Below, piece by piece: positions 8,888-16,287 of a stretch of 64,000 nt of DNA. The notes beneath the pieces were generated by a model. It was given only the letters and a program-made list of their open reading frames with translations. It ran no database searches and had not been told where the DNA came from. Position 1 is the stretch's first letter, and every line of letters begins with the position of its first letter. Made by a program: the position numbers and the translations under genes. The stretch spans positions 124,001 through 188,000 of the forward strand of contig NZ_JALKAA010000006.1 of NCBI RefSeq assembly GCF_024171605.1. The letters are read 5' to 3'. The DNA comes from Pontibacter sp. HSC-36F09. Its GTDB lineage: Bacteria; Bacteroidota; Bacteroidia; Cytophagales; Hymenobacteraceae.

Positions 8888-9514
8888 ATGAAAACAAGAC
8901 TACTCTACATGCTCTCTTTTGTGGCAGCACTGACCTTAACTGGTTGCCCCGATCCTCCATGCTTTAATCCTGATCCTTCCTACACCTTTGCAATTACTAC
9001 CCATTTTACCCCAAAGCAGGACAGCATACAGGTAGGAGACACCCTGTATTTAGTATCTGAGTTCCCATCTACTATGGTGCCAGTTGGCGGACAGGAACCA
9101 GTAGACTATAGCAACTCTACAGGGATTCACAGCTTAGTAAATATCCGCGAATTAATATCAGGAACGAACAAAATAGTAGGTGTAGTCTCTAACTTTGACT
9201 ACTTCAGTGTTGATGGCAGAATTTACAATTCCAAGGAGATTCCATCACCTGAAAGGGTGCAGCAGCTTTTATATGCAGAGAAAGCAGGTGAATATGTGTT
9301 GAAGGTTGGGCTCATTCCTAAAAAGAAAGGGATATACTCGCTGGTCATAGGATATGGCATCAGCAACGGAAAGACGGCAGGAGACAAATGTACAAGGGCA
9401 GCTTTCGATATAACTGTTACTAACACAGATCCACACATGTACTATTTGGAGCCATTTATAAATGATCCAAATGTAGATATACCCAACATTCACTACCTGT
9501 TTAAAGTGTATTGA
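8888..9514 (+). CDS. Putative lipoprotein, cassette-borne, unknown function
   Basis: The 208-aa protein starts with a lipoprotein signal peptide; the lipobox is LTGC with Cys at residue 20. The mature part is beta-rich with many Thr, Ser and Pro residues, contains two further Cys (CPDPPCF and DKCTRA) and no enzymatic motif that I recognise. It is exposed at the envelope if exported. It is bracketed by GTTAGGC (8828) and GCCTAAC (9566), the two halves expected of a single integron gene cassette. It contains no AGGTATA word and has lower GC than the core genes, suggesting transfer. Confidence 0.75.
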   Translation: MKTRLLYMLSFVAALTLTGCPDPPCFNPDPSYTFAITTHFTPKQDSIQVGDTLYLVSEFPSTMVPVGGQEPVDYSNSTGIHSLVNIRELISGTNKIVGVVSNFDYFSVDGRIYNSKEIPSPERVQQLLYAEKAGEYVLKVGLIPKKKGIYSLVIGYGISNGKTAGDKCTRAAFDITVTNTDPHMYYLEPFINDPNVDIPNIHYLFKVY

Positions 9515-9565
9515 TTGCTTAAATGCAGTGCACCAGATTATTATAACATGTAGAAATATTAATCG

Positions 9566-9618
9566 GCCTAACAAAATCTATAAGTTAGCTACGCCACCTT
9601 ATAGCAAAGCCGTTAGAA
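9566..9618 (+). repeat. attC-like site 1
   Basis: Read left to right it has R'' GCCTAAC, a 5-nt spacer, L'' CTATAAG, a 13-nt loop containing GCTACGC, L' CTTATAG, a 7-nt spacer and R' GTTAGAA. L''/L' pair at 7 of 7 and R''/R' at 5 of 7 positions. The box order and the unpaired spacers match the folded single-strand structure of integron attC sites. R'' is the exact complement of GTTAGGC before the preceding gene; R' matches the R'' of the next site. Confidence 0.7.
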
Positions 9619-9643
9619 AAGATTTAAACTAAAATTTAATCTT

Positions 9644-9666
9644 AAAGTTACCGTGATGGTAACTTT
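9644..9666. promoter_or_regulatory. Palindrome upstream of higBA, candidate operator
   Basis: AAAGTTACC and GGTAACTTT flank 5 nt, a perfect 9-bp inverted repeat just upstream of the -7 box at 9673. HigA-type antitoxins autorepress through such palindromes. The T-run that follows means it could also terminate transcription from the left. Confidence 0.55.
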
Positions 9667-9672
9667 TTTCTT

Positions 9673-9680
9673 TATATTTG
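9673..9680 (+). promoter_or_regulatory. -7 box (TATATTTG) for higBA
   Basis: It is an exact match to TAnnTTTG, ending 17 nt before the GTG start of higB, with the palindrome 9644-9666 covering the -33 area. This gives the cassette its own promoter, as is usual for toxin-antitoxin cassettes. Confidence 0.55.
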
Positions 9681-9697
9681 GGTTCTAAATTAAAGGG

Positions 9698-9991
9698 GTG
9701 AGAGTAATAGCAAAACGGACACTGCGGGATTTTTGGGAGAAGCACGCCGATAGTGAGCAGCAGCTAAAAGCTTGGTATAACGAAGCAGAGCAGGCTGACT
9801 GGAAGTCCCCTAATGACATTAAGAAAGACTACCCATCAGCTAGTATACTGGAGGATAACAGAATGGTCTTTAACATAAAGGGGAACAACTATAGGTTAAT
9901 CGTCCGAATCAACTACAAATATGGCGTAGTCTGGATACGGTTCATCGGAACACATGCTGAATACGACAAGGTTGACGCTACTAAAATTTAA
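9698..9991 (+). CDS. higB: HigB-type toxin (mRNA interferase, RelE superfamily)
   Basis: The 97-aa protein starts at GTG after an AAAGGGG stretch. It matches the HigB toxin family: MRVIAKRTLRDFWEKH at the N-terminus, a central W.....DIKKDYPSASIL segment, then FNIKGNNYRLIVRINYKYG and the C-terminal VWIRFIGTHAEYDKVDA. The family cleaves mRNA on translating ribosomes and is held inactive by HigA. The antitoxin gene follows after 10 nt. It lies in a cassette bounded by TTAGAA (9613) and TTCTAAC (10372), which are exact complements. Confidence 0.93.
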   Translation: MRVIAKRTLRDFWEKHADSEQQLKAWYNEAEQADWKSPNDIKKDYPSASILEDNRMVFNIKGNNYRLIVRINYKYGVVWIRFIGTHAEYDKVDATKI

Positions 9992-10001
9992 AGAAAAAGA
10001 A

Positions 10002-10358
10002 ATGAATATTAAGCTGATAAAAACAGAAGAAGATTACCAATTGGCCTTGCAAAGGCTGGAGGAGATATTTGACGCAGAACCAGACACCCAGGATGGCGAT
10101 GAACTGGAAATACTCTCTTTCCTGATTGACTCCTACGAAAAGGAGTATTTCCCAATTGAAGCACCGGACCCGATTGAAGCAGTAAAGTTCAGAATGGAGC
10201 AGCTTGGAATAAAGCAGAAGGACTTAGCCGAAGTGCTGGGTTTCAAGAGTAGGGTAAGTGAAGTATTAAACAGAAAAAGGAAACTCACACTCGAAATGAT
10301 AAGGAATCTGCATAAGACTTTGAATATTCCGACAAATGTGCTTATTCAGGAATACTAG
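10002..10358 (+). CDS. higA: HigA-type antitoxin with HTH (XRE family)
   Basis: I take the ATG at 10002 (118 aa) rather than an upstream in-frame ATG that overlaps higB; the protein then begins MNIKLIKTEEDYQLALQRLE, typical of HigA. The first half has the acidic toxin-binding region ending in IDSYEKEYFPIEAPDP. The second half is a Cro/C1 helix-turn-helix (MEQLGIKQKDLAEVLGFKSRVSEVLNRKR). It neutralises HigB and should repress the operon by binding the palindrome at 9644-9666. attC-like site 2 starts 14 nt after the stop. Confidence 0.93.
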   Translation: MNIKLIKTEEDYQLALQRLEEIFDAEPDTQDGDELEILSFLIDSYEKEYFPIEAPDPIEAVKFRMEQLGIKQKDLAEVLGFKSRVSEVLNRKRKLTLEMIRNLHKTLNIPTNVLIQEY

Positions 10359-10371
10359 AAGAAAAACACAC

Positions 10372-10435
10372 TTCTAACACTGTATATACAAATCCCTCGC
10401 TACGCTGTGGGCTATGCATATACCAACCGTTGGGC
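10372..10435 (+). repeat. attC-like site 2
   Basis: R'' TTCTAAC is followed by a 4-nt spacer, a 14-nt stem half (TATATACAAATCCC), the loop TCGCTACGCTGT, the other stem half (11 of 14 paired), a 6-nt spacer and R' GTTGGGC. R'' is the exact reverse complement of GTTAGAA that begins the higBA cassette at 9612. The loop is nearly identical to those at 451-490 and 10945-10986, while the stem differs. Confidence 0.7.
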
Positions 10436-10447
10436 ATAATTGTAATC

Positions 10448-10930
10448 ATGAATAAAAAGCTGATTTACCTATTAATTATCTCCTTCGCTTCACTTGCTTC
10501 ATGTGTTGAACCAGAACCTCAGCAAGAAGAAAAGGCAGATGAAAACTTTGAGCTTGCTGGACCTGCCATGAATGAAAAGTCAAAGATTGTTGATACTAAA
10601 TGGGTGAATACAATAACAAGCCCTCTCGGAAGTTGCAGCGATTCGCTTCACTTCTTAAGCAATAGAGAAGTGGTGCTATATGACTGTGAAATGGACTGGC
10701 ATTTCGATGCGAACTACTCTATCTCAGGGGACACGATTAACATTGCAATTGTAGAAGCCCAATTTGAAGTAGACAACTATAAAAAATCTGAGCCTACTTC
10801 AGTTTGGAGATTAAGAAAGAAAGATGGGCAATTAGCAGTTTCCTCTATCGTGCTTCTAAGAAATAATAAATGGGAAGAAATATCAGCTGAAGATTACAAA
10901 AGGATCGGTGATTTCAAGAAGATAAAATAA
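10448..10930 (+). CDS. Putative lipoprotein, cassette-borne, unknown function
   Basis: The ATG at 10448 gives 160 aa; an in-frame TTG 18 nt upstream is less likely. The signal peptide ends in a lipobox LASC (Cys at about 19), followed by a Glu/Gln-rich linker. The mature part is a small beta-rich domain with Trp residues (TKWVN, DCEMDWHFDANYS, SVWRLRKK) reminiscent of lipocalin-like or META-type lipoprotein folds; I do not assign a family. The start lies 13 nt after GTTGGGC and the stop 4 nt before GCCCGAC, so the gene fills one cassette almost exactly. Confidence 0.72.
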   Translation: MNKKLIYLLIISFASLASCVEPEPQQEEKADENFELAGPAMNEKSKIVDTKWVNTITSPLGSCSDSLHFLSNREVVLYDCEMDWHFDANYSISGDTINIAIVEAQFEVDNYKKSEPTSVWRLRKKDGQLAVSSIVLLRNNKWEEISAEDYKRIGDFKKIK

Positions 10931-10934
10931 CTCT

Positions 10935-10995
10935 GCCCGACCCAGTGCGGCCTTAACCCTTGCTACGCTACGGGCTTCGGCTGCACGAGTAACGC
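10935..10995 (+). repeat. attC-like site 3 (degenerate right end)
   Basis: R'' GCCCGAC differs by one base from GCCCAAC, the complement of the GTTGGGC that starts this cassette. The stem GTGCGGCCTTAACCC/GGGCTTCGGCTGCAC pairs at 11 of 15 positions around TTGCTACGCTAC. The right box reads GTAACGC, only 5 of 7 to GTTRRRY. No matching partner box follows the next gene, so the array seems to end here. Confidence 0.55.
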
Positions 10996-11034
10996 TAAGG
11001 CGGTATATATAAAGAAATCATTCAAAGTATAAAC

Positions 11035-11505
11035 ATGAACAACAACGATATTTTACGCCGGCTCCGCTATACATTTGATTTTAATGACACTAAGCTGATG
11101 GAGCTTTTTAAGTCTGGGGGAGAGCAGGTAACCCGCTCAGAAACCATCGAGTGGATGAAAAAGGAAGATGAGCCCGGGTTTAAGGAAATGAGCGACCTGC
11201 ACCTGGCTGCTTTTCTCAATGGTTTTATAAACGAGAAACGCGGCAAAAAGGAAAGCGAGCAACCTAAGCCCGAAAACAAACTGAATAACAACATCATACT
11301 TCGTAAGCTCAAAATTGCCCTGAACCTGATAGACGAAGACATCCTGGCTATTCTGGAGCTGGTAAAATTCCGTTTAAGCAAGCACGAACTCAGCGCCTTT
11401 TTTCGCAAACCCGACCACCAGCATTACCGCCCGCTCCAAGACCAGATTCTGCGCAACTTCCTACACGGCTTGCAACTAAAGCACCAACCTGAATCAGGTA
11501 AATAA
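11035..11505 (+). CDS. DUF1456 family protein (YehS-like)
   Basis: The 156-aa protein is built of two related halves, each starting NNxILRxLxxxxxxxD (residues 1-70 and 84-150). This is the duplicated DUF1456 domain of E. coli YehS. The family is cytoplasmic and of unknown function. It lies 40 nt after the last attC-like site but has no matching box downstream, so it is probably a resident chromosomal gene next to the array. Confidence 0.85.
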   Translation: MNNNDILRRLRYTFDFNDTKLMELFKSGGEQVTRSETIEWMKKEDEPGFKEMSDLHLAAFLNGFINEKRGKKESEQPKPENKLNNNIILRKLKIALNLIDEDILAILELVKFRLSKHELSAFFRKPDHQHYRPLQDQILRNFLHGLQLKHQPESGK

Positions 11506-11770
11506 GATAGTTTTAAAACCCGCAAAATGCACAAAACTTAGTAGAAGCCTAAACCTGTTCTCCCCTACCCATCTCAAAAAAATATCCTTAATTTGGCCGA
11601 AAATTGGCTTACAGGGAAATTTACATATAAATGAGCGGCATTCAGGAGGCTCCTTTCTCCATACTACTTCCTTGGTTAGTGCATACCCGCGATCAGCACC
11701 GGCCATACAATTACAATAGAAATGCCGCTAATCTTGGCCCTTTCCTGCCCAATTATCTAAATTTGAACCG

Positions 11771-11778
11771 TATCTTTG
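11771..11778 (+). promoter_or_regulatory. -7 box (TATCTTTG) for purL
   Basis: It is an exact TAnnTTTG match ending 21 nt before the purL ATG, giving a short leader. No riboswitch-like leader fits in the space. No good -33 box was found. Confidence 0.5.
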
Positions 11779-11799
11779 CGTATAGAAAAATAACTAAGC

Positions 11800-14700
11800 A
11801 TGCTTCACTTCTTTTTTAGTCAGCCCGATACAGTTTACGCCGTACAAACCGAGCGGGAACTAAACGCTACAGACATCCAAAAACTGGAATGGTTATTTGG
11901 CAACGCCACTCTAAAGCAGGAAACTGTGCTGAGTGGCTTTTTTGTTGGTCCTCGTGCCGCTATGATCACCCCATGGAGTACCAACGCGGTGGAGATCACG
12001 CAGAACATGGGCATCGAGGGGATTATCCGGATCGAAGAGTTTAAAACGGTTACGGAAGATTTCAACGATTTCGACCCGATGCTTTCCCAAAGTTATAAGA
12101 GCCTGGACCAAGAGATCTACACGATCAACATTCAGCCGGAGCCTGTGCAGCCTGTGGAGGATATTGCGGCTTACAACAAGCAGGAAGGTCTGTCGCTGAG
12201 CGAAGAAGAAGTGGATTACTTGAACCAGCTGTCAGAAAGACTGGGCCGTCCGCTTACCGATTCTGAAGTGTTCGGCTTCTCGCAGGTAAACTCTGAGCAC
12301 TGCCGTCACAAGATTTTCAACGGCAAATTTGTAATTGATGGCGAGGAGAAAGAAAGTTCGCTTTTCAAACTGATCCGAAAAACATCCGAAAAGAATCCGA
12401 ACGATATCGTTTCAGCTTACAAAGATAACGTGGCCTTTGTCAAAGGTCCGGTGGTGCAGCAGTTCGCACCAAAACGTGCCGATATACCTGATTACTACCA
12501 GGTAACTGACTTCGAATCGGTTATCTCCATCAAAGCAGAAACACACAACTTCCCGACCACAGTTGAGCCTTTCAACGGTGCCGCTACCGGTTCGGGCGGT
12601 GAGATTCGTGACCGACTGGCTGGTGGACAGGGTGCCCTTCCGCTGGCAGGTACGGCGGTTTATATGACAGCTCTTTCCCGTCTCGAAAAAGATCGTCCGT
12701 GGGAACAGGCCACACAGGAAAGAAAGTGGTTGTACCAAACACCGATGGATATCCTGATCAAAGCTTCCAACGGTGCTACTGATTTCGGTAACAAATTCGG
12801 ACAGCCGCTGATCACAGGTTCGGTGCTGACGTTTGAGCACGACGAAAAAGCAGATGCTATTGAAACCCCACGTAAGCTGGGCTATGACAAAGTGATCATG
12901 CTGGCGGGTGGCGTAGGTTACGGCAAAGCCAGCCAGGCCCAGAAAGGACATCCGAAAACAGGCGATAAAATCGTGATTCTGGGTGGTGAGAACTACCGCA
13001 TCGGTATGGGTGGTGCTGCCGTTTCCTCTGCCGACACCGGAGAGCACGGCACAGGTATAGAACTTAACGCGATTCAGCGCTCTAACCCCGAAATGCAGAA
13101 ACGCGCCGCCAATGCCATTCGTGGTATGGTGGAGAGCGAGCACAACCCGATAGTTTCGATCCACGACCATGGTGCTGGTGGCCACTTAAACTGCCTCTCG
13201 GAACTGGTGGAAGAAACAGGCGGTAAAATTGATCTAGACAAACTTCCGGTTGGCGACCCTACCCTTTCGGCCAAAGAGATCATCGGTAACGAATCGCAGG
13301 AGCGTATGGGCCTGGTGATAGGCGAAGAAGATATTGCTACCCTGCAGAAAATAGCGGAACGCGAACGTGCGCCGATGTATACCGTAGGCGACGTGACCGG
13401 CGACCATCGCTTTACCTTTAAGTCAGGCTCTACAGGCGAAAAACCAATGGACCTGGAGTTGAGCGACATATTCGGCAGCTCGCCTAAAGTGGTGATGAAC
13501 GACAAGACGGTTGCCATAGAATACCAGCCGGTGACTTATGATCAGAACCAGCTGCATACCTACCTGAAGCAGGTACTGCAACTGGAAGCCGTAGCTTGCA
13601 AAGACTGGCTGACCAACAAAGTAGACCGCTGCGTGGGTGGCCGTGTTGCGAAGCAGCAGTGCGCTGGTCCGCTGCAATTGCCACTGAACAATTGCGGTGT
13701 GATGGCGCTTGATTTTCAGGGCAAAGAAGGTATAGCGACTTCCATCGGACACTCTCCTATTTCGGCTTTGATCGATCCGGCGGCGGGTAGCCGTAATGCC
13801 ATTGGCGAATCTTTGTCTAACATTGTGTGGGCTCCGCTGAAAGACGGTTTGAAGAGCGTTTCGCTTTCTGCCAACTGGATGTGGGCTTCGAAAAACGAAG
13901 GAGAAGACGCCCGTCTGTACAAAGCCGTAGAAGCTTGTTCGGAATTTGCGATAGCTTTGGGCATCAACATCCCGACCGGCAAGGACTCGCTTTCGATGAA
14001 GCAGAAGTACAAGGACGAAGACGTAATTGCGCCGGGCACGGTGATCATTTCAGCAGCTGGTAATTGCAGCAACGTGCGCCAGGTGGTGGAGCCGGTGTTG
14101 CAGCACAATGGCGGCAACATTTACTACATCAACCTGTCCAACGACAGTTTTAAGTTGGGTGGCTCTTCTTTTGCGCAGGTCCTGAACAAGATCGGCAACG
14201 AAACGCCGGATATCACTGATGCAGCACTGTTCGGCAATGCTTTCAATACACTGCAGCAGCTAATCAAAGAAAATAAAATAGCGGCAGGCCATGATATTGG
14301 AAGCGGCGGTCTGATCACGACCTTGTTGGAAATGTGCTTTGCAGACAACAACCTGGGCGCTTCCATTGACTTGACCTCGCTGGGCGAAGCGGATAGCATC
14401 AAAGTACTGTTCGCTGAGAATATCGGTGTGGTGTTCCAGGCTTCTGCAGACGTTGAGGAAACCCTGCAAGCAAATAATGTTCCTTTCCACAAAATAGGTA
14501 TAGCGACCTCTTCTGCCACAGTGGAACTGAAGAACGGAAATGATGCCTATACCTTTGACATCGCACAGCTGCGTGATACCTGGTTTAAGACTTCCTATCT
14601 GCTGGACATCAAGCAAAGCGGTCCGCACAGCGCCAGAGAGCGTTTTGAGAACTACAAAAAGCACGAACTGAATTATACCTTCCCGGCAGGATTTGACGGC

Positions 14701-15480
14701 AAGAAGCCAGCGATCGACAGCTCCAAGCCAAGAATCAAAGCGGCCATCATCCGGGAGAAAGGAAGTAACTCGGAGCGTGAAATGGCCAACGCCATGTACC
14801 TGGCCGGCTTCGATGTGAAGGATGTGCATATGACGGACCTGATCTCCGGAAGAGAAACCCTGGAAGACATCCGTTTCATCGGCGCTGTTGGAGGTTTCTC
14901 CAACTCCGACGTACTGGGTTCAGCCAAAGGATGGGCCGGTGCCTTTATGTACAACGAGAAAGCGAAGAATGCCATTGAGAACTTCTTCAAGCGCGAAGAC
15001 ACCCTTTCGGTAGGTATATGCAACGGCTGTCAGCTGTTCGTGGAGCTTGGTTTCATCACGATGGGGCACGACCAGAAAGCACGCATGCTGCACAACGTGA
15101 GCCAGAAGCACGAGAGCATCTTCACATCCCTGACCATACAGGAAAATAAATCGGTGATGCTTTCGAGCCTGGCCGGTTCTACGCTGGGAGTTTGGGTATC
15201 GCACGGGGAAGGCCGCTTTAGCCTGCCGCATACCGAGGACAAGTACCAGATCGTTTCGAAGTACGCGTACGAAACCTATCCGGCTTGCCCGAACGGCTCT
15301 GACTACAACACCGCCATGATCTGCGATGAAACAGGCCGCCACCTGGTGATGATGCCGCACATCGAGCGTTCGCTCCTGCAGTGGCAGTGGGCACACTATC
15401 CGAAAGGCCGTCACGACGAGGTATCGCCCTGGATGGAAGCTTTCGTGAATGCCAGAAAATGGCTGGAAGCGAACCAGTAG
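11800..15480 (+). CDS. purL: Phosphoribosylformylglycinamidine synthase, large single-chain type
   Basis: This 1226-aa enzyme catalyses the fourth step of purine synthesis, converting FGAR, glutamine and ATP to FGAM. The layout is that of long PurL: an N-terminal PurS-like part, the FGAM synthetase core (GFSQVNSEHCRHKIFNG, ETHNFPTTVEPFNGAATGSG, SIHDHGAGG) and a C-terminal glutamine amidotransferase. The nucleophile is Cys-1074 in GICNGCQLF, with the His-Glu pair further on near MPHIERS. It is monocistronic, with its own promoter box and a strong terminator. It contains several AGGTATA/TATACCT words, so that motif also sits in conserved coding sequence. Confidence 0.98.
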   Translation: MLHFFFSQPDTVYAVQTERELNATDIQKLEWLFGNATLKQETVLSGFFVGPRAAMITPWSTNAVEITQNMGIEGIIRIEEFKTVTEDFNDFDPMLSQSYKSLDQEIYTINIQPEPVQPVEDIAAYNKQEGLSLSEEEVDYLNQLSERLGRPLTDSEVFGFSQVNSEHCRHKIFNGKFVIDGEEKESSLFKLIRKTSEKNPNDIVSAYKDNVAFVKGPVVQQFAPKRADIPDYYQVTDFESVISIKAETHNFPTTVEPFNGAATGSGGEIRDRLAGGQGALPLAGTAVYMTALSRLEKDRPWEQATQERKWLYQTPMDILIKASNGATDFGNKFGQPLITGSVLTFEHDEKADAIETPRKLGYDKVIMLAGGVGYGKASQAQKGHPKTGDKIVILGGENYRIGMGGAAVSSADTGEHGTGIELNAIQRSNPEMQKRAANAIRGMVESEHNPIVSIHDHGAGGHLNCLSELVEETGGKIDLDKLPVGDPTLSAKEIIGNESQERMGLVIGEEDIATLQKIAERERAPMYTVGDVTGDHRFTFKSGSTGEKPMDLELSDIFGSSPKVVMNDKTVAIEYQPVTYDQNQLHTYLKQVLQLEAVACKDWLTNKVDRCVGGRVAKQQCAGPLQLPLNNCGVMALDFQGKEGIATSIGHSPISALIDPAAGSRNAIGESLSNIVWAPLKDGLKSVSLSANWMWASKNEGEDARLYKAVEACSEFAIALGINIPTGKDSLSMKQKYKDEDVIAPGTVIISAAGNCSNVRQVVEPVLQHNGGNIYYINLSNDSFKLGGSSFAQVLNKIGNETPDITDAALFGNAFNTLQQLIKENKIAAGHDIGSGGLITTLLEMCFADNNLGASIDLTSLGEADSIKVLFAENIGVVFQASADVEETLQANNVPFHKIGIATSSATVELKNGNDAYTFDIAQLRDTWFKTSYLLDIKQSGPHSARERFENYKKHELNYTFPAGFDGKKPAIDSSKPRIKAAIIREKGSNSEREMANAMYLAGFDVKDVHMTDLISGRETLEDIRFIGAVGGFSNSDVLGSAKGWAGAFMYNEKAKNAIENFFKREDTLSVGICNGCQLFVELGFITMGHDQKARMLHNVSQKHESIFTSLTIQENKSVMLSSLAGSTLGVWVSHGEGRFSLPHTEDKYQIVSKYAYETYPACPNGSDYNTAMICDETGRHLVMMPHIERSLLQWQWAHYPKGRHDEVSPWMEAFVNARKWLEANQ

Positions 15481-15501
15481 GTATAGAGCTTTAAATAAAT
15501 G

Positions 15502-15538
15502 AAAAGGCGCTCCGGTTAATTCCGGAGCGCCTTTTTTT
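15502..15538 (+). terminator. Terminator after purL
   Basis: AAAGGCGCTCCGG and CCGGAGCGCCTTT pair around 6 nt and are followed by T residues. The stem also serves the convergent LytTR gene. Confidence 0.85.
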
Positions 15539-15569
15539 GTCCTCTGCCCTATTAACTCAGGTATAGAAA

Positions 15570-16244
15570 TCAAATACCTTGCAGCTGCTGCATGTAGGAA
15601 GCTCCAACAGGCACTTCATTTCCTTTGATGCATACCTGGTGGCGCTCTATTTTATCGATATGCTTTTTGGCTACGATATACGAGCGGTGTACCCGTACAA
15701 AGCTGTCGGCAGGCAGTTGCTCGCTCAGCTCCTGTATGGTCATGCGCGAAAGTAGCTTCTTGCCTTCCAGCACGAAGGTCACATAATTGCCCGCCGCCTC
15801 CAGGTATAGGATCTCATCGTAGTGTACCTTCACTTGCTCGTAACCAGTCTTGAGGAAGAGGTAATCTTTGACCGGAGCTGTAGAGCCGCGCAGTTGCAAC
15901 AGTTCCTGTGCTTTGTTGCAGGCCTTCACAAACCTTGGCAGCGAAAAAGGCTTCAGCAAGTAGTCCACCGCATCCAGCTCAAAGCTCGTGACAGCGTGTT
16001 CAGAATATGCGGTCGTGAAGATCACCATCGGCTTTTTCGGCAGACTGGTTACAAACTCCAATCCGGAGATATCGGGCATCTTGATATCCAGGAACAGCAA
16101 GTCAACAGGTTCGTTTTGAAGAAACTCCAGCGCTTTGAAGGCATCCGTAAAGCAACCCACCAGCTCTAGGTAAGGCACTTTGGCGGCATGTGCGCGCACC
16201 ACTTCCAGGGCCATCGGTTCGTCGTCTATTGCTATTGCTCTCAT
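15570..16244 (-). CDS. LytTR-family response regulator
   Basis: The 224-aa protein has a receiver domain (IAIDDEP at 5-10, phospho-acceptor Asp-53 in LLFLDIKMPD, then TTAYSEHA and LKPF) and a LytTR DNA-binding domain (about 125-224, with KVHYDEILYLEAAGNYVTF and FVRVHRSYIV). It should bind promoter DNA when phosphorylated by the LytS-like kinase encoded 43 nt upstream. Targets are unknown; such pairs in Bacteroidota often sit with ABC transporters, and an ABC ATPase remnant lies just upstream of the kinase. Confidence 0.93.
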   Translation of the reverse strand: MRAIAIDDEPMALEVVRAHAAKVPYLELVGCFTDAFKALEFLQNEPVDLLFLDIKMPDISGLEFVTSLPKKPMVIFTTAYSEHAVTSFELDAVDYLLKPFSLPRFVKACNKAQELLQLRGSTAPVKDYLFLKTGYEQVKVHYDEILYLEAAGNYVTFVLEGKKLLSRMTIQELSEQLPADSFVRVHRSYIVAKKHIDKIERHQVCIKGNEVPVGASYMQQLQGI

Positions 16245-16287
16245 ACCTGTTGCTATACCTTGTCTGCTATACCTGCTTTAAATATAC

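Noticed and set aside
11506..11799. Possible purine riboswitch in front of purL
   Set aside because: The -7 box lies only 21 nt before the ATG, leaving no room for an aptamer, and no purine-aptamer core was seen upstream.
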